From: an uncultured Synergistales bacterium
GTDB taxonomy: Bacteria; Synergistota; Synergistia; Synergistales; Aminobacteriaceae
Assembly (NCBI GenBank): GCA_905236605.1
Contig: CAJORD010000059.1
Coordinates: 1 to 14,122, forward strand
Direction of reading: 5' to 3'
Length of the DNA: 14,122 nt
Shown here: positions 1-7,026 of the stretch, in pieces
Position numbering within the stretch: the first letter of the stretch is position 1
How the letters are laid out: every line of letters starts with the position of its first letter
Program-made: the position numbers and the translations under genes
Notes under the pieces: generated by a model
The model's input: only the letters and a program-made list of their open reading frames with translations
The model's database searches: none
Told to the model about the DNA's origin: nothing

Positions 1-939
1 AATCTCCGAAGCCGAAGCGCTGCCGCCATTTATCAAAACGACCATAGGCACGGAAGTTAAGAACGCGGATTTCTCGACGTAATATTGTTCATTCGCACGC
101 TCGGAACGTCCTTTGGTTTCTACGACAAGACCATCACGAACGAACATGCTAACTATTCTGACGCTTGCATCTAAAAGTCCGCCGCCGTTGTTGCGAAGGT
201 CAAGGATTAAAGCCTTCATTCCTTTCTTAATCATGTCGCGAAGACCTGCGCGAGCCTCGTCGCCGGTGTTTTGCTTAAATTGCGATAATCTCAAATAGCC
301 AATGTCATCAGAAAGCATTTCGTAACGGACGCTCTTGAGATTTATAATTTCGCGAGTGATTTCAAAACTTAAAAGTTCTTCTTCACCTTCGCGTCGCACC
401 CACACGGTAACTTTAGTATCAGGTTCGCCGCGCAATTTTTGAACGACTTTATCCGACGTCCAGCCCACGACGACTTCATCATCAACTTTTACAATTTGGT
501 CTTTAGGTTTTAACCCGGCTTTCTCGGCTGGCGAGTCTTCCATAGGACTTATAACTAAAATTTGTCCGTCGCGATCGCCCACATACATTCCTAAACCGCC
601 GTAACGTCCCTCGAGTTCGATTTCTTCATCTTTAAGTTGCGAAGGCGACACGAAACGCGTATAAGGGTCTTTCCATGCCTCAACCATGCCGCGCGCGGCA
701 CCGTGTAATAAATCGTCATCGCTTGCGGGCTTCTTGTCAGCGTCAACTTGATAGCTTTCTATGATGTAACGGACTTGCCGCAGCAGCCATAAGGACCTTA
801 CATTAAACGGCGAAATTCTGTTGAAGTCTGCTTCGGAAAAATCTGCCGATTGAGCTTTGCAGCCATAAATAAATCCCAAGAAAGCCAAAGCGACGAAGAG
901 TAAAATATATTTTTGAAATTTGGAACTGAATTTTTTCAT
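1..939 (-). CDS. ctpA: CtpA-type S41 C-terminal processing peptidase (partial, C-terminus missing)
   Basis: This is a periplasmic serine protease of the tail-specific (Prc/CtpA) family, which cleaves proteins at or near their C-termini. The visible 313 residues start at ATG 939 and run off the left window edge without a stop. Residues about 10-26 form a hydrophobic signal or anchor. A Cys at 27 follows, but the preceding IYG fits a lipobox poorly, so lipidation is doubtful. A PDZ domain spans about 112-185 (YGGLGMYV, then SPAEKAGLKPKDQIV). The S41 core begins near 203 (IGYLRLSQF, LILDLRNNGGG). The nucleophile motif GSASASE sits at 306-312, with the second Ser (309) the likely catalytic residue by family comparison. 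The catalytic Lys would lie beyond the edge. The gene lies 77 bases after an M23 gene, last in the ftsEX operon. The family assignment is secure; the substrate is unknown. Confidence 0.93.
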   Translation of the reverse strand, partial: MKKFSSKFQKYILLFVALAFLGFIYGCKAQSADFSEADFNRISPFNVRSLWLLRQVRYIIESYQVDADKKPASDDDLLHGAARGMVEAWKDPYTRFVSPSQLKDEEIELEGRYGGLGMYVGDRDGQILVISPMEDSPAEKAGLKPKDQIVKVDDEVVVGWTSDKVVQKLRGEPDTKVTVWVRREGEEELLSFEITREIINLKSVRYEMLSDDIGYLRLSQFKQNTGDEARAGLRDMIKKGMKALILDLRNNGGGLLDASVRIVSMFVRDGLVVETKGRSERANEQYYVEKSAFLTSVPMVVLINGGSASASEI

Positions 940-997
940 TAACGTCAAAACGCACCTGCCTTAAAATTTAATAACCGTTCGCTGAACTTCGCAAAAG

Positions 998-1003
998 ATT
1001 ATA
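998..1003 (-). promoter_or_regulatory. Candidate internal -10 box ahead of ctpA
   Basis: Read on the minus strand, the 77-base gap between the upstream M23 gene and ctpA contains a perfect TATAAT, set in TGTTATATAAT. No good -35 is visible 16-18 bases further up. AT-rich gaps give such matches by chance. It could provide extra ctpA transcription separate from the ftsEX operon promoter. Confidence 0.25.
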
Positions 1004-1016
1004 TAACAATAATTTT

Positions 1017-2264
1017 TCACTTTCTTAGATAATTCATAGGATTTTGAGCCGAGCCGCCCTTGCGAACTTCAAAATGGAGTCCGTATTCTGAATCGGTCCC
1101 GGAGTTTCCAACGCGGCCTATTACGGTGCCGGACTTTACATTAGCGCCTTCACGAACCGACGCGCCTCCTAAGTGAGCGTAAACCGTCGATAAGTCGCCG
1201 CCATGATCTATAATCACGACTTGCCCGAAGCCACGCAGCCAACCCTGATACAAAACTTCGCCCGGCCCTGCGGCTTTAACAGGAGTCCCGACAGCGGCTT
1301 TGATGTCGATTCCAGAATTAAAAACTTTAGTTTTGAAAACGGGGTGAACTCTCGAACCGTATTGCATCGTTACAGTGCCATTGACGGGCCACGCAAGAGT
1401 TTTAACGGAACTTGACGAACTCGACGACGAAGGACTTGAATTAGATTTCGCAGTTTGAGTTTTTGAATTTGAATTAGATTTTGAATTAGAAGTCTTCGAT
1501 TTTGTATTAGAAATTGTCTTCGTCGATTTAGTTTTCTTTTGCTTCATCAAAGAATTAATTTTGTTTCCGACGGCGCGTTGAGCGGATTCGAGTTCTTTAG
1601 CTGCGGCTTCGGCTTTCTTTTGTTCGCTCTGGACATTTTTTAATAACGAATCTGTTTTTTGAATCGTGCTGTCATATTCGGCACGTTTCTTTTTTAATTC
1701 TTCGGTTTGCTGCTGAATTTTAGATTTGTTGCTCTCGAGAGTGCGTTTAGCGTCTTTAAGTTCATTTTCACGCTTAATAAGTTCATCAAGCATTTCCTGA
1801 TCTTGACGCGCAAAACACTGAAGCATATAGGCCGTATTAATAGCGTCGTGCGGGCCGTTGGCAGTCATAATCAAACTCAAAGAATTTTCTTCGGGCGTGT
1901 GTTTATAAATGTCAAGAACTCGCGCGCGAAGAGTTGCAATAATTTTTTTCATTGAGGCTTGAACGCTAGAAATTTTTTTATTAAGTTGTCCGACTGAATT
2001 TTGAAGTTTTTGATTTTCTTTTGCTAAGTCGTCCATTTTTGCTTGAGAAGCGCTTGCGTCTTGTCGAAGCCGTGAGAGTTGTCCGAGCAAAGTCTTAGAC
2101 TGCTTAGATTTTTCTTTAGCAATGGCGTTATATTGCTGAATTTTTTTCTTCATGTCGTTCTGACTGCGCTGCTGTGATTTAATTTGGCTGTCTATGTTGG
2201 CGGCGTAAGCAGTTAAATTCAGCGACATAATCAAAATTAAAAGGGCCGCAAAAAATTTTTTCAT
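1017..2264 (-). CDS. EnvC-like coiled-coil protein with degenerate M23/LytM domain
   Basis: This is a secreted murein-hydrolase-type protein of 415 aa. A Sec signal peptide covers about 1-22 (cleavage near AYA-A). A long charged coiled coil spans about 25-235, followed by a Ser/Asn/Lys/Thr low-complexity linker at 241-288 and a C-terminal M23/LytM domain from about 290 to the end. The M23 active site is broken. The first zinc ligand of HxxxD is Asn (N316, with D320 kept), and the first His of the HxH motif is Gly (G395, with H397 kept); H364 of the YAH motif remains. Loss of these residues is typical of non-enzymatic activators such as EnvC and NlpD, which switch on amidases. I therefore infer a regulatory role and no endopeptidase activity. 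It lies 12 bases after its intact paralogue in the ftsEX operon. No amidase gene is in the window. Confidence 0.9.
   Translation of the reverse strand: MKKFFAALLILIMSLNLTAYAANIDSQIKSQQRSQNDMKKKIQQYNAIAKEKSKQSKTLLGQLSRLRQDASASQAKMDDLAKENQKLQNSVGQLNKKISSVQASMKKIIATLRARVLDIYKHTPEENSLSLIMTANGPHDAINTAYMLQCFARQDQEMLDELIKRENELKDAKRTLESNKSKIQQQTEELKKKRAEYDSTIQKTDSLLKNVQSEQKKAEAAAKELESAQRAVGNKINSLMKQKKTKSTKTISNTKSKTSNSKSNSNSKTQTAKSNSSPSSSSSSSSVKTLAWPVNGTVTMQYGSRVHPVFKTKVFNSGIDIKAAVGTPVKAAGPGEVLYQGWLRGFGQVVIIDHGGDLSTVYAHLGGASVREGANVKSGTVIGRVGNSGTDSEYGLHFEVRKGGSAQNPMNYLRK
1401..1544 (-). repeat. Low-complexity Ser/Asn/Lys/Thr linker coding region
   Basis: This stretch encodes residues 241-288 of the degenerate M23 protein. 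It is made almost entirely of Ser, Lys, Asn and Thr and ends in a run of eight Ser. It joins the coiled coil to the LytM domain and probably acts as a flexible tether. The neighbouring intact paralogue has no comparable insertion. Confidence 0.85.
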
Positions 2265-2272
2265 TAATAATC

Positions 2273-2278
2273 CCTCCT
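2273..2278 (-). promoter_or_regulatory. Perfect Shine-Dalgarno overlapping the upstream stop codon
   Basis: The minus-strand AGGAGG lies 8 bases before the ATG at 2264 and supports that start. Its first two bases are the last two of the TAG stop of the upstream M23 gene. Ribosomes finishing the intact paralogue therefore terminate on the initiation signal of the degenerate one, which favours coupled synthesis of the pair. Confidence 0.8.
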
Positions 2279-3449
2279 AACGTTTCAAAAATTTAATTGG
2301 ATTTTCCGGCGTTCCGAAGACTCTAACTTCAAAGTGAAGATGATAGCCGGTGGTGTTTCCAGTTTTACCGACCTTCGCAATCGTTGCGCCGGGTTTCACG
2401 ACTTGGCCTTCTTTAACGAGGCTCGCCGACAAGTGAGCGTAAAGCGTCGAATATCCTCGGCCATGGTCAAGCACAACGACACGACCATAACCGCGAAGCC
2501 AGCCATCATAAATAACTTCTCCGCCGGCGGGAGCTTTAACGGGCGTTCCATTAGGCGCGGCAATGTCGATACCTGAATGTAAAATCTTGCGTTTCAAAAT
2601 CGGGTGGATTCTGTAGCCGTAATTGCTTGAGATAGTGCCACGGATTGGCCAGTTAAACATTGAGCCTTTGCCAGTTACGTAAACACGCTGCGCGCGTTCC
2701 TTTTGTAATTTTGCAATCATTTGCCCGGCTTGGCGTTGAGCTTGTTCGGCTTCAAGCGCGGCTTTTTCGGCGAGGACCTTCTGACGCTGAATAGACTTTA
2801 TAAAATTGTTCGTGTCTTTTATGCTTTTTTTGTATTTGTCGCGTTGCACTTGAACAGCTTCGGTCTTCTCTTTTAAGCGTGTCTGCTGTTCGTCCATAGT
2901 CTGACGCGATAAATCTAAATTTTGAACTCGCGATTGAAGTTGCGATAAAATTGCCTCGTCTCGTTGCGTAACGAGTTTCAAAAGATGAGCCGTTTCGACA
3001 GCTTCAAAAACGCTTCGCGACGCGAACATCATTCGCATAGTTTCAGCCTCGCCATATTTATACATGTCGAGAAGTCTATCTTTCATTTGCGAAGATAGCT
3101 CATTGATTTTCACTTGCTCATCTTTAATATTCTCGTCTAAGACGTCGATATTTTCTTGAATTTTTTGATTCTGAAGTTCAAGCAAAGTAAGCTCTTGACG
3201 CGCGACACTCTCATCTTGCTGAAGCGTGTTGACCTTCGTCAAAAGTCCTTCGACCTTCACGCCCATCTCGTTAATTTGCTTTCGATAATTTTGAATCTGC
3301 TTTGAAAGTTCGGAACGTTTCTTTTCTTCGGCTTCAATCTGTGAATCAATGCTGCCTTTAGAAGTCGTTTTCTTCGCAGCCGAATAAACTTGCGCCGGTG
3401 CAATGATTATTAACAACAGAATGATAGCTAAAAAAAATTTCTTTTTCAT
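2277..3449 (-). CDS. Coiled-coil M23 metallopeptidase with intact active site, FtsEX partner
   Basis: This is a secreted peptidoglycan endopeptidase of the LytM/M23 family, 390 aa long. A signal peptide covers about 1-24. A long coiled coil runs over about 30-250, and after a short linker the M23 domain spans about 266-390. All expected residues are present: zinc ligands H291 and D295 (HSGID) and H372, and catalytic histidines H339 (YAH) and H370 (HLHFEV). The layout of signal peptide, coiled coil and hydrolase resembles EnvC and the PcsB-type partners of FtsX, in which the coiled coil contacts the FtsX outer loop. The start is 10 bases after ftsX, with a TGAGG Shine-Dalgarno made partly from the ftsX stop. 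Probable role: cell-wall cleavage at division, gated by FtsEX. The exact bond cut cannot be told from sequence. Confidence 0.93.
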   Translation of the reverse strand: MKKKFFLAIILLLIIIAPAQVYSAAKKTTSKGSIDSQIEAEEKKRSELSKQIQNYRKQINEMGVKVEGLLTKVNTLQQDESVARQELTLLELQNQKIQENIDVLDENIKDEQVKINELSSQMKDRLLDMYKYGEAETMRMMFASRSVFEAVETAHLLKLVTQRDEAILSQLQSRVQNLDLSRQTMDEQQTRLKEKTEAVQVQRDKYKKSIKDTNNFIKSIQRQKVLAEKAALEAEQAQRQAGQMIAKLQKERAQRVYVTGKGSMFNWPIRGTISSNYGYRIHPILKRKILHSGIDIAAPNGTPVKAPAGGEVIYDGWLRGYGRVVVLDHGRGYSTLYAHLSASLVKEGQVVKPGATIAKVGKTGNTTGYHLHFEVRVFGTPENPIKFLKR

Positions 3450-3459
3450 TATTACGGCC

Positions 3460-4356
3460 TCATTCTGGTTTCGTGATTGAGTTTATAAATCTAGCGACGA
3501 TGATATAACTACAAACCCAACCGAGAGTAGCGCCAAATCCTGCGAGCAAAGCGCAAAATCTAAATATTACGGCTCTGTCCGTGATTATGCTGTTGCGAAG
3601 GAAAGGAAGATTAGCTTGAATCAAAGTTACGCCGGGGAAATACGCGCCAATAATTCCTGCCGCGGCTATCAAAGCGCCAAGTAACGACAGCAAAGTCCCT
3701 TCTAATACAAACGGCGTCGCTATATAAGCGCGAGTAGCTCCAACAAGATACATTATGCCAATCTCTTCGCGGCGTGAATAAAGCGATATGTGAATTGTGT
3801 TATAAACAACAAGCGCGGTGATTACGACCGACAAAATAAACATTACAAGCGCAATTCTTGATGAAATTCTTGAAAGTGCTGAAATTCGTTTTACGACAAG
3901 TCCAGCGTAAACAACATCATCAATTTCGGGCATAGCGTTTAATTCGTCAACAAGATGCTCAACGTCTTCGGCCTTGTGAACGTGAATTTCAAAGTTATAA
4001 GGGATCGGATTTTCGCCAAGCATGTCGAGCGCACGCGATTGAGAACCCATTTTTTCTTGCAACTTCGCGAGCGAGTCCGACGGCGAATAAATTTTCATAG
4101 CGTAAACGTATTCAAGCGCTTGAATTTTTGCAGCGACTTTTTCAATATCGAGTGTGTTATCTTTGACCAAATACGCCTGAACAACAAGCTCACTTTCAAG
4201 ACGCGACAATAAATTTTCAAGATTTAACGAGAACAGCGTAGTAACGCCCAAAATCCAAAGCATGACGCCGGCGGTTATTAAAGTCAGAAGCCCAAGAACC
4301 CAATGATGAACAACAAGGCGCCACATGTCGCGAAGAATATATTTTAATGTCGTCAT
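3460..4356 (-). CDS. ftsX: Cell division ABC-type permease FtsX
   Basis: FtsX is the membrane half of the FtsEX complex, which transmits ATP hydrolysis in the cytoplasm to cell-wall hydrolases outside. The 298 residues fit the family length. Four membrane segments are visible at about 20-43, 166-188, 213-239 and 263-287. The large extracytoplasmic loop lies at about 45-165 and carries the family-typical NPIPYNF stretch (116-122). The segment RREEIGIMYLVGAT (195-208) after TM2 is also characteristic. The ATG overlaps the ftsE stop as ATGA, so the two are translationally coupled. The M23 gene immediately downstream is the likely partner of the outer loop. Confidence 0.96.
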   Translation of the reverse strand: MTTLKYILRDMWRLVVHHWVLGLLTLITAGVMLWILGVTTLFSLNLENLLSRLESELVVQAYLVKDNTLDIEKVAAKIQALEYVYAMKIYSPSDSLAKLQEKMGSQSRALDMLGENPIPYNFEIHVHKAEDVEHLVDELNAMPEIDDVVYAGLVVKRISALSRISSRIALVMFILSVVITALVVYNTIHISLYSRREEIGIMYLVGATRAYIATPFVLEGTLLSLLGALIAAAGIIGAYFPGVTLIQANLPFLRNSIITDRAVIFRFCALLAGFGATLGWVCSYIIVARFINSITKPE

Positions 4357-5036
4357 CCTGAATACGTTCCTCCTTTTTCGTCGCGGATTAATTTTCCGTT
4401 CTCAAGCTCTATAACTCGTTGGCGGGACGCGTTGACGATCGCTTGATTGTGCGTTGACATCACGACTGTAACACCAGCTGCGTTAATCGCAAACAAAATT
4501 TTCATGACTTCGGCGGCCGTATGAAAATCTAAATTTCCCGTCGGCTCGTCCGCTATGAAGAGTGAAGGAGAGTTTGCGAGTGCACGCGCTATAGCTACTC
4601 TTTGTTGCTCACCGCCGGAAAGTTGCGCCGGACGCATAGAACGTCTTCGCCATAATCCAACTTGATTAATAACATCTTTAGTACGTTCGGTAACAAGTTT
4701 TTTGGGAACTGACATTGCCTCCATAACGAAAGCTATATTTTCGTAAACAGTCAAGCTCTGAATTAATTTGAAGTCTTGCGCGACAAGTCCAACATCGCGT
4801 CTATAATATGGAACATCAGCGCGGCGCATTCGTCGAAGGTCATAACCTCCCACTGCGACGACTCCCGCGGAAGGCAAAATCTCGCGCGTTATAAGGCGAA
4901 GCAAAGTTGATTTTCCCGAACCTGTTTGACCGACGACATAAACAAATTCTCCCTGCTCTATGTTTAGACTTATATCGAACAAGGCTGTAATATCTGGTTC
5001 AAAAGTTTTTGTTACTTCAGAAAAAGTTATATTCAT
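4353..5036 (-). CDS. ftsE: Cell division ATP-binding protein FtsE
   Basis: FtsE is the cytoplasmic ATPase of FtsEX, 227 aa, the usual size. Walker A is GQTGSGKST (36-44), the Q-loop is around VAQDF (84-88), the signature is LSGGEQQ (138-144), Walker B is LFIADE (158-163) followed by PTGNLD, and the switch His is H195 in STHN. This is a complete ABC ATPase. A LolD/MacB-type lipoprotein or efflux ATPase would look similar, but direct coupling to ftsX settles the identity. Its ATG overlaps the stop of the upstream unknown gene by ATGA. Confidence 0.96.
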   Translation of the reverse strand: MNITFSEVTKTFEPDITALFDISLNIEQGEFVYVVGQTGSGKSTLLRLITREILPSAGVVAVGGYDLRRMRRADVPYYRRDVGLVAQDFKLIQSLTVYENIAFVMEAMSVPKKLVTERTKDVINQVGLWRRRSMRPAQLSGGEQQRVAIARALANSPSLFIADEPTGNLDFHTAAEVMKILFAINAAGVTVVMSTHNQAIVNASRQRVIELENGKLIRDEKGGTYSG

Positions 5037-5932
5037 GTGTTAAGCTCATCAGCTCCTTTGTATTTTGCTCTTTCTTTCATTGCCTGCTGGGTGTCATATT
5101 CGCCCCAAACGGCTTGAATAATATCATGCACGGTCATTTTTTTAGCTTCACGGAGTTCATGATAGAGTTCGTGGTTAAGATACAGCCAAACTCTGAAAAT
5201 CGTGTGAACTTTGCGCCCGAACTGTCCTATAATCAGCCAGCCGGACAACGGATTATAAACGACGAGGGGCGAAGCGGGTTGTTCGGCGAGATGTTTTAAT
5301 TCAAGACTTGAAAACGAAAGTTCTTGAAGCTCTCGTAGCGCGTCGTCGTCAGGAAGATTCAAAATTGAAAACCAAATTTTCATATTATTTTGTGGCATTC
5401 CAAAGACGTTCGGGTCTGCACGAAGCCAAGCTTTTATTCGCCCTGCGGTTTCAAGTTCGCCTCTTGCGAGTGAAAATCTTAAAGTCCAGTAAGCTTTATA
5501 CAAAATAAAATCTTCTTTCATGAACGCCGAAAAATTTTCTTCGAGCATGAAGTCGTTAGGATTTTCAAAGGCGGGGTGTTCTTTCATGAAAGTTCTTAAC
5601 ATTAAAACTGTAGGTGCGTGATGCCCGGGAGGTTCGCTAAGAGAAAATAATTCTTTTCGCAAAATATTCACAGTGTCAGCGGGGATTATGGTTGGGCGCG
5701 TGCCTTCGTTCAACAAAGACAAAACTTGATTTTCATATAAATGAACGCTTGAGGGCTGCTCGTCCGACTTGCTGCTAGCGTAAATCCATTTTCCTCCGTC
5801 TGTTCCAAGTAAATATTTATTATGTGGGAGCAATAAAACGACAGAAGGCTTTTCGGGCATGGCAATACCGTCGGGTCTGTTTTCGGGCGGCAGTTCCGCA
5901 AGTGTTCCGTTGGACATTAATTCGAGCAGCAA
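5033..5932 (-). CDS. Unrecognised cytoplasmic protein at the head of the ftsEX operon
   Basis: I do not recognise this 299-aa protein. It has no signal peptide or membrane segment, so it is probably cytoplasmic. The first 50 residues or so look like beta strands (VVLLLPHNKYLLG, then GGKWIYAS). The middle is acidic and helical, and the last third contains PLVVYNPLSGWLIIGQFG and a Lys/Glu-rich tail. No nucleotide-binding or catalytic motif stands out. I chose the TTG at 5932 because an AAGGTGA Shine-Dalgarno (5942-5948) lies 9 bases before it; the next ATG is codon 6. Its stop overlaps the ftsE start as ATGA, and it is the first gene after the operon promoter, so it is made with FtsE. A link to division or envelope regulation is inferred from position only. 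Confidence 0.85.
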   Translation of the reverse strand: MLLELMSNGTLAELPPENRPDGIAMPEKPSVVLLLPHNKYLLGTDGGKWIYASSKSDEQPSSVHLYENQVLSLLNEGTRPTIIPADTVNILRKELFSLSEPPGHHAPTVLMLRTFMKEHPAFENPNDFMLEENFSAFMKEDFILYKAYWTLRFSLARGELETAGRIKAWLRADPNVFGMPQNNMKIWFSILNLPDDDALRELQELSFSSLELKHLAEQPASPLVVYNPLSGWLIIGQFGRKVHTIFRVWLYLNHELYHELREAKKMTVHDIIQAVWGEYDTQQAMKERAKYKGADELNT

Positions 5933-5965
5933 TTTATAATTTCACCTTCTTCTTAGAATGTGATA

Positions 5966-5974
5966 ATCATAGCA
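5966..5974 (-). promoter_or_regulatory. Candidate extended -10 promoter of the ftsEX operon
   Basis: On the minus strand this reads TGCTATGAT, an extended -10 (TGN plus TATGAT, five of six matches). It lies about 34 bases before the TTG start of the first gene. No strong -35 is visible, which is common for extended -10 promoters. It is the only plausible promoter seen between the two divergent genes on this strand. Confidence 0.4.
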
Positions 5975-6020
5975 CACAATAAAGTTAGAGATTAGGTTCG
6001 ATAATAATCACCCTTAAAAA

Positions 6021-6029
6021 TGTTAAAAT
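6021..6029 (+). promoter_or_regulatory. Candidate extended -10 promoter of the sugar kinase gene
   Basis: The plus strand reads TGTTAAAAT, an extended -10 (TGN plus TAAAAT, five of six matches). It is 49 bases before the kinase ATG and gives a leader of roughly 40 bases. No clear -35 is present. No operator-like inverted repeat was found around it. Confidence 0.4.
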
Positions 6030-6078
6030 GTATTCTCGCTCAAAGAATGCTACTTAAATTAAATTAGGAGTGTAAATC

Positions 6079-7020
6079 ATGCCTGAAATAGTAATAATGG
6101 GAGAACTTCTCGTTGAAATCATGAGACCTAAGGAAGATGTACCGCTCTATGCTTCAGATTACTTCAGAGGCCCTTTCCCCAGCGGTGCGCCCGGAATATT
6201 CATTAGTACTGCGGCAAGACTAGGCCATTCGACGGCAATAATCAGCGGCGTGGGCAATGACGACTTCGGCGAAAACATCATGCGCAGACTCAAGCATGAC
6301 GGTGTTGACGTAAGCAGGGTAATAATTCCTGAAGACGGTCATACGGGAATCGCTTTCGTAACATACTTTGCGGACGGCGAACGCAAGTTCTTATTCTACA
6401 TGGATAATTCACCCTGCATAAAAGCTAAAGCTCCAGAGAGCATGGAAGGCTTCGAGGATACTAAGTATATGCACATAATGGGGTGTTCGCTTATGGCCGA
6501 TGTGAATTTTGCTAAAGAAATAATAAAGTTCATGACCATGCTTAAATCTCACGGCGTAAAAATCAGCTTTGACCCTAACGTTAGACTTGAAATGCTTAAA
6601 GACAAAGCAGTGCTTGACATGTTGCAGAAAGTTTTCAAGAACTCTTCTATTCTTATGCCGGGAGTCTCGGAGCTAAAAATGTTCACAGGCAAAGATGACA
6701 TTAACATGGCTATAAAGTCAGTATTTGAGAATCCAAGTCTTGAGATTCTTGTTCTAAAGAATGGCTCTAAAGGTTCAAAGATATACACCCGTAAAGGACT
6801 TGAGGTTGAACAGCCAATCTACAAAGTCATACAGGAAGATGCTACAGGAGCTGGCGACAGCTACGATGCTGCGTTCATCTGCGGACTTGCGGAAGGTAAG
6901 AGTCTCGCTGAAGCTGCGAAAATGGGAGCCGCCGCTGGCGCGTTAAATGCCGCCGCCTTCGGGCCAATGGAAGGAAAAATTTCACCCGAATCAATTAATG
7001 AGATAATTAAAAGGGGATAA
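6079..7020 (+). CDS. PfkB/ribokinase-family sugar kinase, tagatose-kinase-like subgroup
   Basis: This is a cytoplasmic ATP-dependent carbohydrate kinase, 313 aa, full length for the PfkB family. The C-terminal signature DATGAGDSYDAAF begins at 254, with D260 the expected catalytic base. The N-terminal substrate region GPFPSGAPGIFI (31-42) and the late GPMEGK segment resemble, from memory, the subgroup annotated as tagatose or 2-keto-3-deoxygluconate kinase. The actual sugar cannot be assigned. The start is supported by AGGAG at 6066-6070, 8 bases before the ATG. It stands alone between divergent and convergent operons, with no transporter or other sugar gene beside it. Seven of its ten Arg codons are AGA or AGG, against three of 13 in the neighbouring phosphatase gene. 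This hints at a different origin or expression class. Confidence 0.9.
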   Translation: MPEIVIMGELLVEIMRPKEDVPLYASDYFRGPFPSGAPGIFISTAARLGHSTAIISGVGNDDFGENIMRRLKHDGVDVSRVIIPEDGHTGIAFVTYFADGERKFLFYMDNSPCIKAKAPESMEGFEDTKYMHIMGCSLMADVNFAKEIIKFMTMLKSHGVKISFDPNVRLEMLKDKAVLDMLQKVFKNSSILMPGVSELKMFTGKDDINMAIKSVFENPSLEILVLKNGSKGSKIYTRKGLEVEQPIYKVIQEDATGAGDSYDAAFICGLAEGKSLAEAAKMGAAAGALNAAAFGPMEGKISPESINEIIKRG

Positions 7021-7026
7021 GATTGC

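Noticed and set aside
113..298. Open frame of 61 codons on the plus strand near the left edge
   Set aside because: The minus strand here encodes the PDZ and S41 parts of CtpA in one uninterrupted frame, which explains the sequence.
970..996. Possible terminator hairpin (GTTC-GCT-GAAC) between the M23 gene and ctpA
   Set aside because: The stem is only four base pairs with a three-base loop, and no U-run follows on the minus strand.
5009..5299. Open frame of 96 codons on the plus strand
   Set aside because: It is antisense to the unknown protein gene and the start of ftsE, with no promoter or Shine-Dalgarno support.
5933..6078. Possible riboswitch or small RNA in the divergent gap upstream of the kinase
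   Set aside because: The leader on each side is only about 30-40 bases after the predicted promoters, and no stable stem or known motif is visible.
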